DNA of 64,000 bases from Firm-13 sp037143795 (GTDB lineage Bacteria > Bacillota > Clostridia > Saccharofermentanales > Saccharofermentanaceae), in the NCBI GenBank assembly GCA_037143795.1, contig JBAWXZ010000009.1:79540-143539 (forward strand), in the 5' to 3' direction. The notes below the pieces were generated by a model. The model was given only the letters and a program-made list of their open reading frames with translations. It was not told the origin of the DNA and searched no databases. Within the stretch, counting starts at the first letter, position 1. Each line of letters begins with the position of its first letter. The translations under genes were made by a program, and so were the position numbers. Of the stretch, positions 26,643 to 35,474 are shown in pieces.

Positions 26643-27698
26643 ATGAAAAAGGTTTTAAGTGTTTTATTATGTGCCGCCCTCGCCGCTTCTGTGCTGACTG
26701 GATGCAGTCAGGCAGCCGCCAGTACAACTGCAAATGCCACAACTAAAACAGCAGACGCATCGACTGCCGTTACGACAACTGCCGCCGCCGCTGATGCAAC
26801 AACTGCTGCAGCCAAGTCGGATATGGTTATCGGATCGGTCATCATGAACACATCCGGTGAATGGTTTGCTGAAGTCATTAAGGGAATGGAAACAGCCGGA
26901 AAAGATTTGGGTGTAACCGTCAAAATTGTCAGCTCCGACAACGAAGTGTCCAAAGAGTCCGACAATGTAGCAACATTACTCGCACAGGGAGTCGATGCCA
27001 TATGCATTTCCCCTCTTTCTTCAGACGCATCAGTCGCTGCTGTCGAATCTTCCATAGCTGCCGGTGTTCCGGTTGTTAACTGGAACACGACCGTCAATAC
27101 AAAAACATCAGGCTTCGTCGGCGTTTCCAACTATGATCTTGGAGCAATGACAGGCAAATATGTCGCACAATATGTAACAGACAATTATCCTGACGGATGC
27201 AAGATTGCACTCCTGACAAACAGCAGCTATGAAGTCGGCGTTGAAAGATGCAACGGATTCAAGGATGCCATTAAGGATGTTAAGGGACTTACGATTGTTG
27301 CCGCACAGGATGCTGAAGTTCAGGAAGAAGGACTTGATATTACTGAGCAGATTCTGACAGCAAACCCGGACATTGACATGATCTGGGCATGGAATCAGAC
27401 CTCGCTTCTCGGCTGTGTTGCAGCTCTTCAGAATGCAGGCAACAGCAAAATCGTTGTTATGGGAACCGATATGAGCCTTGACCTTGCAAAAGACATGCTC
27501 AGCGACACCGTCAAGCTGCAGGCTATTACTACACAGATGCCGTATGACATTGGCTACAAAGCCGTCGCAAATGCAGTGAAGGCAGCAAACGGCGAGAAAA
27601 TCGACGAAAAACTGCTTGTCCCGCTGAAGACTTATACTAAAGAAAATACTAAAGAAATTGATCAGTACATTACGGATCATAAGGATCTTGTTTCCTGA
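26643..27698 (+). CDS. CUT2 sugar-binding lipoprotein (RbsB type), module 2
   Basis: 351 residues. Lipobox SVLTGC (Cys21), Thr/Ala-rich linker (about 24-58), then a type I periplasmic-binding fold (IGSVIMNTSGEWFAEVIKGMETA, VATLLAQGVDAICISPLSSDA, ITTQMPYDIGYKAVANAV). The ATG at 26643 follows TTAGGAGG; the earlier in-frame start at 26574 would extend through the upstream hairpin and destroy the signal peptide. Binding subunit for the importer encoded next. Confidence 0.9.
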   Translation: MKKVLSVLLCAALAASVLTGCSQAAASTTANATTKTADASTAVTTTAAAADATTAAAKSDMVIGSVIMNTSGEWFAEVIKGMETAGKDLGVTVKIVSSDNEVSKESDNVATLLAQGVDAICISPLSSDASVAAVESSIAAGVPVVNWNTTVNTKTSGFVGVSNYDLGAMTGKYVAQYVTDNYPDGCKIALLTNSSYEVGVERCNGFKDAIKDVKGLTIVAAQDAEVQEEGLDITEQILTANPDIDMIWAWNQTSLLGCVAALQNAGNSKIVVMGTDMSLDLAKDMLSDTVKLQAITTQMPYDIGYKAVANAVKAANGEKIDEKLLVPLKTYTKENTKEIDQYITDHKDLVS

Positions 27699-27747
27699 CC
27701 TTCCATCGAATCCATTTCATATTTCATGTAACGATCAAGTGTTGTTG

Positions 27748-27783
27748 TGTAAGGTGCCCTGCAACCCTGCGGGACACCTTACA
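27748..27783 (+). terminator. Hairpin after the module 2 binding-protein gene
   Basis: A 16-base stem with two mismatches (TGTAAGGTG pairing with CACCTTACA at its base) and loop ACCC, followed only by TTCACTTT. It probably causes partial termination or stabilises the 3-prime end of the binding-protein mRNA, so that this protein exceeds ATPase and permease. Confidence 0.65.
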
Positions 27784-27875
27784 TTCACTTTGGGCCTGCT
27801 GCGGAAGGATATCGCCGGGTGGCCCGCGATTCAGTACAGAAACGATTCAATAATAATGAAATGAAGGTGAAACAA

Positions 27876-29378
27876 GTGTCCGACATTATTTTAAAGGCAG
27901 AAGGAATTTCAAAAAGATTTTCCGGTACGGTCGCACTGGATCATGCCGGGTTGGAGATAAGAAAGGGAGAGATTCATGCTTTGGTCGGCGCAAACGGAGC
28001 AGGGAAGAGTACCCTGATTAAAATTATATCCGGAGCGTATACAAAGGATGAGGGCTCCATATATCTGGAAGACAAGGAAGTCCATATCAAGTCCACACAC
28101 GAAGCCAGAAAACTTGGAATCAGTGCCGTGTATCAGGAGTTCAGCCTGATTAATACTCTATCTGTTGCAGAAAATATTTTCATGGGCAAGCTTCTTAAAA
28201 AAAATATGGGACCTATCCAGAAAGTTGACTGGAAGACCATCAAATCGGAAGCACAGAAAATCCTGAATCTTCTCGAAGTCGATATCAGCCCGGACACTAT
28301 GGTCGGACATCTGAGCGTCGCACAAAAACAAATGGTAGAAATTGCCAAAGCTCTGTCCAATGAAATTAAACTTCTTATCATGGATGAACCCACAGCGTCT
28401 TTGTCCGATTTTGAAATTGAAAACATGTTCAAGGTTATAAAAGGACTAAGGGAAAAAGAAATCAGTATCCTTTACGTTTCACATCGACTGGAAGAACTTC
28501 CGGTCATTTGCGACAGGGTATCTGTTTTCAGGGACGGGAAATACATTGTTACTCTTGATATCAATGATGCACCGAAGAAAGTACTTATAGAAAATATGGT
28601 CGGTATGTGTGTCCTGGATACCCAAAGAGCTGACTATGTAACGGAAGAGATTCTTCTTGAGGTCAGGAATTTTTCTTCAGGGAATAAATTCCAGAACGTC
28701 AATTTTAAGCTTCATAAAGGTGAGATTTTAGGAATAGCTGGACTGGCAGGTGCAGGCAGAACAGAATTTGTCAGGGCCTTGTTCGGGGCTGACCCAAAGG
28801 ATTCCGGGGAAGTCCTTGTAAACGGTTTAGAAGTAAAAATCAACAGTCCGATCGATGCCAAACGATTCGGATTAGGATTTGTAACGGAAGACCGCAAGGA
28901 GGAGGGCCTTATTCTGAATATGGACCTTCACACCAATATAGGAATGACAATTCTTCAGGAATTGATGAGTCACGGCAAACTTAATACCCGTAAGGAAGAA
29001 GAAATAGCAGACGGGTATATAGAGTCCCTTTCCATAAAATGCAGGAGCGGAAGACAGGCTGCACGGGATTTGAGCGGCGGCAATCAGCAAAAAGTTGTCA
29101 TTGCAAAATGGCTTGCGACTAACCCTCACATTCTTATTATGGATGAGCCTACAAGAGGTATTGATGTCGGTTCCAAAAACCAGATATATGCCCTTATCAA
29201 CAGCCTCGCATCCCAAGGCATCGGCGTAATAATGATTTCATCCGAACTGCCGGAGGTTCTGCAGGTCTCGAATCGAATCCTTGTTTTTGCTGCAGGAAAA
29301 GTAACTGCCATTCTTCAAAATGATAATTTGACACAAGAAACTTTACTTCATTATGCAACCAGCCAAACCGCAATATAA
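27876..29378 (+). CDS. CUT2 sugar ABC transporter ATPase (RbsA type), module 2
   Basis: 500 residues from the chosen GTG. Domain 1: Walker A GANGAGKST, signature LSVAQKQMVEIAKAL, Walker B LIMDEPTASLS. Domain 2: degenerate Walker A GLAGAGRTEFVRAL, signature LSGGNQQKVVIAKWL, then MDEPTRGIDVGSK. Start is uncertain: GTG at 27876 has GAAGGTGA 6 bases upstream; the ATG at 27861 has no ribosome binding site but is possible. Pairs with the permease 14 bases downstream. Confidence 0.9.
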   Translation: MSDIILKAEGISKRFSGTVALDHAGLEIRKGEIHALVGANGAGKSTLIKIISGAYTKDEGSIYLEDKEVHIKSTHEARKLGISAVYQEFSLINTLSVAENIFMGKLLKKNMGPIQKVDWKTIKSEAQKILNLLEVDISPDTMVGHLSVAQKQMVEIAKALSNEIKLLIMDEPTASLSDFEIENMFKVIKGLREKEISILYVSHRLEELPVICDRVSVFRDGKYIVTLDINDAPKKVLIENMVGMCVLDTQRADYVTEEILLEVRNFSSGNKFQNVNFKLHKGEILGIAGLAGAGRTEFVRALFGADPKDSGEVLVNGLEVKINSPIDAKRFGLGFVTEDRKEEGLILNMDLHTNIGMTILQELMSHGKLNTRKEEEIADGYIESLSIKCRSGRQAARDLSGGNQQKVVIAKWLATNPHILIMDEPTRGIDVGSKNQIYALINSLASQGIGVIMISSELPEVLQVSNRILVFAAGKVTAILQNDNLTQETLLHYATSQTAI

Positions 29379-29392
29379 TTCAGGAGGCCATC

Positions 29393-30349
29393 ATGAAAGA
29401 TAAAAAATTTAACGGTAAGCAATTTTTTATGAAGTACATAATGTACTTTGTCCTGGTACTGATGTGTATCATTTTAGCGCTCGCTAATGACAATTTTCTA
29501 TCCACAACCAATCTGATGACTATTGTCAAACAGATCTCAATCCAATCAATTGTTGCCATCGGTATGACAATGATTATTATCACAGGAAATATTGATTTGA
29601 GCGTCGGTTCCATTGTGGCCTTTGCATCTGTTATTGGTGCAATGATGATGAGGAGCGGGATCCCTGTTCCCGCTGCCATTGCATTAACATTAATTGGCAG
29701 CGGACTTCTGGGTCTGATTTCCGGCGGTGTAACCGCCAAACTCAAACTCCATTCGTTTCTTGTTACTTTAGCCCTCATGCAGGCGTTTCGGGGACTAGCC
29801 CAGACACTGACCGGCGGCTATCCGATAGCCGGACTTCCGGATTCCTTTGGTAAAATCGCGTCCGGATCAATCGGTCCGGTTCCCTATCTGGTCATTTACA
29901 TGATCATTTTCTATGCAGTCTTTATTTATATTATGAAATATACAGCCTTTGGGCGATCGATTTACGCTGTCGGCGGAAACCAGGAATCTGCAAGGCTGTC
30001 AGGCATAAATATTGAAAAAGTAAAGACACTTGTATTTGTAATATCATCCATGCTCTGCGGAGTCGCAGGCATCCTGCTGACTGCAAAAGTCCGTTCCGGT
30101 GACCCGACCAGTGCGAGCGGCTGGGAAATGGATACAATCGCCGGCGCAATTATCGGCGGTACAAGCATGATGGGAGGCGAAGGCGGTCTGGGCGGTACCA
30201 TTATAGGTTTGCTGTTTATCGGAATCTTAAGCAACGGCATGGTACTTCTGGGAGTTAATCCATATACACAGACTGTCGTTAAAGGCCTGGTTATTTTCCT
30301 CGCAGTCATTTTGAACAGTATTCAGAAGAGAAGCAAAGAGAAATCCTGA
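29393..30349 (+). CDS. CUT2 (RbsC-type) sugar ABC transporter permease, module 2
   Basis: 318 residues, about 8-10 transmembrane helices. Family signatures: TIVKQISIQSIVAIGMTMII, GNIDLSVGSIVAF, KLKLHSFLVTLALM, and the C-terminal MMGGEGGLGGTIIGLL. AGGAGG precedes the start. Completes the importer with the preceding ATPase and binding protein. Clearly divergent from the module 1 permease, so the two importers probably differ in substrate. Confidence 0.92.
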   Translation: MKDKKFNGKQFFMKYIMYFVLVLMCIILALANDNFLSTTNLMTIVKQISIQSIVAIGMTMIIITGNIDLSVGSIVAFASVIGAMMMRSGIPVPAAIALTLIGSGLLGLISGGVTAKLKLHSFLVTLALMQAFRGLAQTLTGGYPIAGLPDSFGKIASGSIGPVPYLVIYMIIFYAVFIYIMKYTAFGRSIYAVGGNQESARLSGINIEKVKTLVFVISSMLCGVAGILLTAKVRSGDPTSASGWEMDTIAGAIIGGTSMMGGEGGLGGTIIGLLFIGILSNGMVLLGVNPYTQTVVKGLVIFLAVILNSIQKRSKEKS

Positions 30350-30403
30350 TCATCGGAACAGGTAACAGCGAGACTTTACTTGCATGGCGAAAGGAATAAA
30401 AAG

Positions 30404-31441
30404 ATGAATAGTATTGAGCGATTTTATGCAACGATTGAGAGAAAACTAGTTGACAGGCCGGCAGCCTGGCTTGGAATGCCGGACATCTTTGCCCAGCCCT
30501 CCCTGTTTGAGTATTATGGAGTCAGGAACCTGCATGACTTGAAGCTTTCCGTAGGTGATGATTTCTATTCTGTTGACATGCCGTATCATTCGCCGACTGC
30601 ATCGGCGATATATGCAGCTTTTGACTGGTACGGTGAAGGCGCTGTAAGCGAACACGAGCGGACTCTCACAGCTGACGGATGCTTTAAAGATGCGGAGGAA
30701 CCGGAAGACCTGGACTTCTTCAAGTGGCCGGATCCCGAACAATATATTGATAAGGATGAATGCAAAAGACTGGTTGATGAGGCTCCGGAGGATAAAGTTG
30801 TGCTCGGCATGCTGTGGTCAGCACACTTTCAGGATACATGTGCATCATTTGGCATGGAGACAGCACTTATGAATATGATTGCAAATCCGGAAATTTATCA
30901 GGCCGTAGATGAAAAAATAATGGATTTCTACTTGAAGGCCAATAAAATTTTCTATGAGGCTGCCAAAGGTAAGTTGCACGCCGTACTTATCGGAAATGAT
31001 ATGGGAACACAGCGGGGACTCATGCTTTCTCCGGATATGATTCGTAAGTTCATTATTCCGGGCTGCAGAAGACTTGTGGAACAGGCACACAGCTATGGAA
31101 TCAAGGTCATTTACCACTCCTGCGGATCTATTGTTGAAGCAATCCCGGATCTCATTGATGCCGGTGTAGATGCGATCCACCCGATTCAGGCGCTTGCGGC
31201 AGGTATGCAGCCCGATAATCTGAAATCGAAATTTGAGGGCAGGGTCTCCTTTTGCGGTGGTGTTGACACTCAGGATCTGCTGGTTCACGGTTCTCCCGAG
31301 CAAGTCAAAAATAAGGTTCATGAATTGCGCCGGCTATTCCCGACGGGACTTATTATTTCCCCGAGCCATGAGGCGATTATGCCGGATGTTCCGCCTGCCA
31401 ATATAAAAGCACTGTTTGATGAAGCCACAAAAATATATTGA
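30404..31441 (+). CDS. UroD-superfamily methyltransferase (corrinoid-linked), module 2
   Basis: 345 residues. UroD/MtaA-type barrel beginning MNSIERFYATIERKLVDRPAAW. Zinc motif His238-x-Cys240 (IYHSCGSIVE) and Cys284 (SFCGGVDTQDL); the C-terminal AIMPDVPPANI matches the module 1 enzyme. The ATG at 30404 follows AAAGGA; an ATG at 30380 has no site. Order is permease - this gene - mutarotase - corrinoid protein, so it is embedded between sugar uptake and sugar anomer conversion. Expected to methylate the corrinoid protein at 31836 from an imported methylated compound. Haem synthesis is unlikely because the Zn ligands and context do not fit. Confidence 0.85.
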   Translation: MNSIERFYATIERKLVDRPAAWLGMPDIFAQPSLFEYYGVRNLHDLKLSVGDDFYSVDMPYHSPTASAIYAAFDWYGEGAVSEHERTLTADGCFKDAEEPEDLDFFKWPDPEQYIDKDECKRLVDEAPEDKVVLGMLWSAHFQDTCASFGMETALMNMIANPEIYQAVDEKIMDFYLKANKIFYEAAKGKLHAVLIGNDMGTQRGLMLSPDMIRKFIIPGCRRLVEQAHSYGIKVIYHSCGSIVEAIPDLIDAGVDAIHPIQALAAGMQPDNLKSKFEGRVSFCGGVDTQDLLVHGSPEQVKNKVHELRRLFPTGLIISPSHEAIMPDVPPANIKALFDEATKIY

Positions 31442-31472
31442 TAACTGCGGACAATTTTCGAGAGGTACGTGC

Positions 31473-31796
31473 ATGAAAAGAATAGGTGAAATGATCAAAA
31501 TCCGGCCGGAAAAGCTGGAAGAATATAAATATTACCATGCTAATCCCTGGCCGGAAGTGACAGCAATGATCAAGTCGTGCAACATACAAAATTATACAAT
31601 TTATCATAGGGGTGATTTCCTGTTTGCTTATTATGAGTATATTGGAGAGGACTTTGAATCGGATATGGCCAAAATGGCGGCTGACCCCAAAACACAGGAG
31701 TGGTGGGCCCTGGTAATGCCTTTTCAGGAGCCTCTTGAAGACCGTAAAGAAGGCGAGTGGTGGTCCGGCATGGAAGATGTATTCCATATGAATTAA
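31473..31796 (+). CDS. L-rhamnose mutarotase family protein (RhaM/YiiL, DUF718), copy 2
   Basis: 107 residues. Same landmarks as copy 1: KRIGEMIKIRPEKLEEYKYYHANPW with His22, NIQNYTIYHRGDFLFAYYEY, EDFESDMAKMAADP, WWSGMEDVFH. About half the residues differ from copy 1, so this is an old paralogue, unlike the corrinoid copies. ATG at 31473 follows GAGAGG. Located 31 bases after the UroD gene and 39 bases before the corrinoid gene. Confidence 0.88.
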   Translation: MKRIGEMIKIRPEKLEEYKYYHANPWPEVTAMIKSCNIQNYTIYHRGDFLFAYYEYIGEDFESDMAKMAADPKTQEWWALVMPFQEPLEDRKEGEWWSGMEDVFHMN

Positions 31797-31835
31797 CTTT
31801 CGCGGATTGTTTGTTCTTAACAGGAGGAATTGTAA

Positions 31836-32477
31836 ATGGATTTAAATGAAATATGCATCGCAGTCGAAACGGGCAAAGGAAAACGCGTCAAGGAACTGGT
31901 CAACCAGGCGGTTGAAGAGGGCATGCCGGTCAAGACGATCCTCGATGACGGACTCATCCGCGCGATGGGTGTTGTCGGCGAAAAATTCCGCCTGAACGAG
32001 ATATACGTACCGGAAATGCTGGTCGCAGCGCGCGCGATGTCGATGGGACTTACCATCCTCGAGCCGCTCCTGACGGCAACAGGGGTCAGGCCTGTCGGTA
32101 AAGTCGTAATCGGAACCGTCAGGGGAGACCTGCACGATATCGGCAAGAACCTCGTGGCAATGATGATGAAGGGCATGGGCGCGACCGTATATGACCTCGG
32201 CGTAGACGTGCAGGACCACACTTTTGTGGAAAAAGCAGAGGAAACCGGAGCAGACATCGTATGCCTTTCGGCCCTTCTTACAACGACAATGCCGGCAATC
32301 GGCGATGTCATCAGGGACTTTGAAAAATCCGGCGTGAGAAGCAAATACTACATCATGGTCGGAGGCGCCCCGGTCAGCCAGACCTTTGCCGACCAGATCG
32401 GTGCCAACGCCTATTCGGCCAATGCAAGCGAGGCGGCGGACGTCGCCAAGGCTTACCTTCTTACGCTGGCAAGATAG
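31836..32477 (+). CDS. Corrinoid (B12-binding) methyltransferase partner protein, copy 2
   Basis: 213 residues, with the four-helix cap and B12 domain described for copy 1 and the same GDLHDIGKN motif (His100 as cobalt ligand). Seven residues differ from copy 3 and twelve from copy 1. A 275-base block (32127-32401) is identical to copy 3, and the last 143 coding bases (32334-32476) are identical to copy 1, so the gene is a mosaic of the two. AGGAGG site. Last gene of module 2, with a terminator 86 bases downstream. Confidence 0.93.
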   Translation: MDLNEICIAVETGKGKRVKELVNQAVEEGMPVKTILDDGLIRAMGVVGEKFRLNEIYVPEMLVAARAMSMGLTILEPLLTATGVRPVGKVVIGTVRGDLHDIGKNLVAMMMKGMGATVYDLGVDVQDHTFVEKAEETGADIVCLSALLTTTMPAIGDVIRDFEKSGVRSKYYIMVGGAPVSQTFADQIGANAYSANASEAADVAKAYLLTLAR

Positions 32478-32562
32478 CAGAAATGTGCTGAAGACATGTA
32501 TCAGTAAATGTCAAAATCATAAATTTCTGCTGTTCAATGATTGAATATGTAAATTTACAAGG

Positions 32563-32595
32563 CAGGAACCGCTAATATCCGCGGCTCCTGTTTTT
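32563..32595 (+). terminator. Terminator of the module 2 operon
   Basis: Stem CAGGA-CCGC / GCGG-TCCTG with an A-C mismatch and loop TAATATCC, followed by TTTTT. Confidence 0.8.
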
Positions 32596-32674
32596 GTGTC
32601 AGCTGTTGCCAGACCCTGATGAATCTGACATTATATGAGTGAATACAATTCGAATGTGAAAGTAAGAAGGACGA

Positions 32675-34465
32675 ATGAAAAAAACAAAACTGCAGACCCG
32701 GTTCTTTATATCATATGTATTGCTTTCACTGGCAATCGTGGTTTCTTTTTCTGTTTTTTTCTATGAATATACTTCGAGGATACTTATCGAAAGAGAGACG
32801 CAGAACATTATCAATCTGACATCAACATTTCAGTCACAAACCGATCAGGCCATAAAAACAATGGATACGGTTTCCATTAATATCGGATACAGCAACTTGA
32901 TTATGTCAAATATCGAAAAGTACTTTTCAGAGCAAACAGTAAGCTGGTCGGAGCAAAATGCTTTGTCTGAACTGTTTGTTGCATTGAACGGGACAGATAT
33001 ACAGGTTGCACAGATGAATATCTATGATTTCAGAGGCGGCGAGGTCGGATTCGGCACAAGGAATATTTCCGGTACTGTGGATTTTTCTCAGCTGGCGTGG
33101 TATGAACCTACTCTCAACCTTCACGGTCTCAAGTACATTTCGCTTCCCTACAATACGGATGCACTTTCTAAAACAACAAAAGTCAGTGCATATTATTTGT
33201 CCCTTTACCGGACGTACTACAATAAATTCGGAAAACAGACCGGGTTTATTGAAACGCAGCAAACCTGCAAAAAAATATTCAAGGATGTAATTTCTTACGG
33301 GAAGAAGAATGTGGATTCCCCGGATGTATATATATTTAATCAGGACGGAAACTTGCTGTACCCTTATGATGCTGCTGATATTCCTGATTTATCTGCCATC
33401 ACTTATTACTATAAAGCGCTGCAGGATGGTACGAATAATATCCTTGCAGCTAATCCCGAAACCAAAAACCGGGAGCTGATAGTCAACAGCAAATCATCTT
33501 ACAGCGGATGGACATATATTACGGTTCAGCCGGAAGAAACGATCCTCCGGCCTGTTCAGACACTATCCAAGCTTCTGTTTACAATTGTTTTCATCATTCT
33601 TGCCGGGGCAAGCTTCCTTTCTTTCGGGGTATCCAGAAGTCTTATCAAACCAATTAAGCAGCTGAGGAATATTATCCGCAAAACGGAACTTGCGACGCTC
33701 GGGGAACATGAAGGGGATTCACTTAATACATCATTTGATGAACTGGAAGAACTCAACCAGGCCTTTCAAAGTATGAGCACTAATTTGAAGACATCGATGA
33801 ATGAAGTAATAGATACCAAGCAGCAGGAGATGAAATCAAGGAGCCTGGCGCTGCAGTCACAGATTAATCCGCATTTCTACTATAATTCCCTGTCCAGTAT
33901 CATTATTCTTGCTGAAGCCAACCAGCCGGAAGCGGTGGTAAGCCTCTGCAGGAACCTCAGTAAAATCATGAGGTATATTACCGACGGCACTTCTCCTGTT
34001 GTTACCATCCGTCAGGAACTGGATTATATTGAAAAATACCTGTACTGTATGAAGGTGCGTTATCAATCCAGTCTGAATTACAGTATCGATGTGGATGAGT
34101 CTATTATGGATATTGAAATTCCCAGGCTGATTATTCAGCCGCTTGTTGAAAATGCATTGAAATACGGCACGAATTGCGTCCCTCCATGGAGTATTTCCGT
34201 TAAAAGTACAGTCTGCGAAGAATATTGGAGAATCGATGTAATTGACAGCGGAAATGGTTTTACTGAGGAGGCACTGGCTCTGATAGAGCAGCGAATAGAG
34301 GCTGCCAGGCATACGCAGGGAATGCCCGATATTGAAATAAACGGAATGGGATTGTTGAATGTATTCTCCAGATGGAGGCTCTTTTGCGGAGATGACCTGA
34401 TATTTACATGTCAGAATACAAAAGAGGGCGGCGCTTCGGTTTCTATAGGCCGATATTTAAATTAA
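32675..34465 (+). CDS. YesM-type sensor histidine kinase, module 3
   Basis: 596 residues. TM1 about 10-32, extracytoplasmic sensor of about 265 residues, TM2 about 302-326 (TIVFIILAGASFLSFGV), HAMP, phospho-acceptor His400 (QSQINPHFYYNSLSS), HATPase with QPLVENALKYG and DSGNGF. The extracytoplasmic domain is unlike that of the module 2 kinase. Here no binding-protein gene is attached to the pair, so the kinase may bind ligand directly. Its response regulator follows 22 bases downstream. Confidence 0.9.
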   Translation: MKKTKLQTRFFISYVLLSLAIVVSFSVFFYEYTSRILIERETQNIINLTSTFQSQTDQAIKTMDTVSINIGYSNLIMSNIEKYFSEQTVSWSEQNALSELFVALNGTDIQVAQMNIYDFRGGEVGFGTRNISGTVDFSQLAWYEPTLNLHGLKYISLPYNTDALSKTTKVSAYYLSLYRTYYNKFGKQTGFIETQQTCKKIFKDVISYGKKNVDSPDVYIFNQDGNLLYPYDAADIPDLSAITYYYKALQDGTNNILAANPETKNRELIVNSKSSYSGWTYITVQPEETILRPVQTLSKLLFTIVFIILAGASFLSFGVSRSLIKPIKQLRNIIRKTELATLGEHEGDSLNTSFDELEELNQAFQSMSTNLKTSMNEVIDTKQQEMKSRSLALQSQINPHFYYNSLSSIIILAEANQPEAVVSLCRNLSKIMRYITDGTSPVVTIRQELDYIEKYLYCMKVRYQSSLNYSIDVDESIMDIEIPRLIIQPLVENALKYGTNCVPPWSISVKSTVCEEYWRIDVIDSGNGFTEEALALIEQRIEAARHTQGMPDIEINGMGLLNVFSRWRLFCGDDLIFTCQNTKEGGASVSIGRYLN

Positions 34466-34487
34466 AAAGCATAAAGGAGTAAAAGGG

Positions 34488-35255
34488 ATGGGAAGTTCAA
34501 AATATACGGTTGTTGTTGCGGAAGATGAAGAATTGCTGCTTAACAGTCTTATAGATAAGATTGAAGGAATGGATTTGAACTTCGAGGTAATCGGGAAAGC
34601 ACAGACCGGTTCCCAGGCTTTCGATCTTGTAAAAGAGCTGGCTCCCGACCTGCTTATTTCGGACATAAAGATGCCGATTGTTGACGGTATTACACTTCTG
34701 GAAAATGTTAATGATAAATTCCCTTATATTAAAACAATAATTGTCAGTGGCTTTTCCGATTTCGAATATGCAAGAAGAGCTATAAAAATACATGTATCAG
34801 AGTATCTGCTGAAGCCCATTGATCCCAAAGAGCTGTATAACGCGCTGCTGAATATTAAGACAAAACTCGAGCTTGAACAAAGTGCGTATTCCAATATTTT
34901 CAACGATGCCATGACCAGAAATACCCCGGACCAGATTGCAAAGGTCTTAAGGGAGTACATTAATGCCAACTACAATGAAGAGATTAATTTGAACCTGATT
35001 GCTCACAGCATGAATTATTCTGCAGCTTATCTGACTAAAATATTCTGCGCACAATATGATATTACGCCTTCAAAATATATGATTTCCCTGCGCATAAGCA
35101 GAGCCAAATATCTCCTTTCCCATAATCAGGAACTGTCTATCAAACAGATCGGCGAAATCATCGGATATCATGATCAAGGTTATTTCAGCCGGATTTTCAA
35201 GAAAAATGCCGGCATCAGCCCATTGGATTATCGCGAGAATATTTCAGGAAGCTAA
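34488..35255 (+). CDS. YesN-type response regulator, AraC output, module 3
   Basis: 255 residues, a compact form. Receiver 1-125 with Asp59 (LISDIKMP) and Lys in LLKPI; AraC double helix-turn-helix in the last 100 residues (INLNLIAHSMNYSAAYLTKIF, IKQIGEIIGYHDQGYFSRIFKK). The long linker of its module 2 counterpart is absent. Probably activates the operon starting at 35475. Confidence 0.9.
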   Translation: MGSSKYTVVVAEDEELLLNSLIDKIEGMDLNFEVIGKAQTGSQAFDLVKELAPDLLISDIKMPIVDGITLLENVNDKFPYIKTIIVSGFSDFEYARRAIKIHVSEYLLKPIDPKELYNALLNIKTKLELEQSAYSNIFNDAMTRNTPDQIAKVLREYINANYNEEINLNLIAHSMNYSAAYLTKIFCAQYDITPSKYMISLRISRAKYLLSHNQELSIKQIGEIIGYHDQGYFSRIFKKNAGISPLDYRENISGS

Positions 35256-35307
35256 ACGTATCGCGGTTGATATTCAGCCCTTTATTCATCAAAAACAGTG
35301 AGTTTCG

Positions 35308-35345
35308 TGTTAATGTGCCCATAAATTAACAGGGGGCTTTTGTTT
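35308..35345 (+). terminator. Terminator-like hairpin after the module 3 two-component genes
   Basis: TGTTAAT (35308-35314) pairs with ATTAACA (35325-35331), possibly enlarged by an outer AGCCC (35276) / GGGCT (35334) stem, and is followed by TTTTGTTTCTTT. The loop is variable between foldings, so confidence is limited. Confidence 0.45.
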
Positions 35346-35474
35346 CTTTGTGAAAAAAGTACAAATTGGTGCTGTGATTGTGCATAGCCGCGCAAACCTA
35401 ATCAGAGTATAAATGTAGGCGAAGATACTTTTATGACTGAATCCTGATCAACGAAGACAGTACGGGAGAATACA

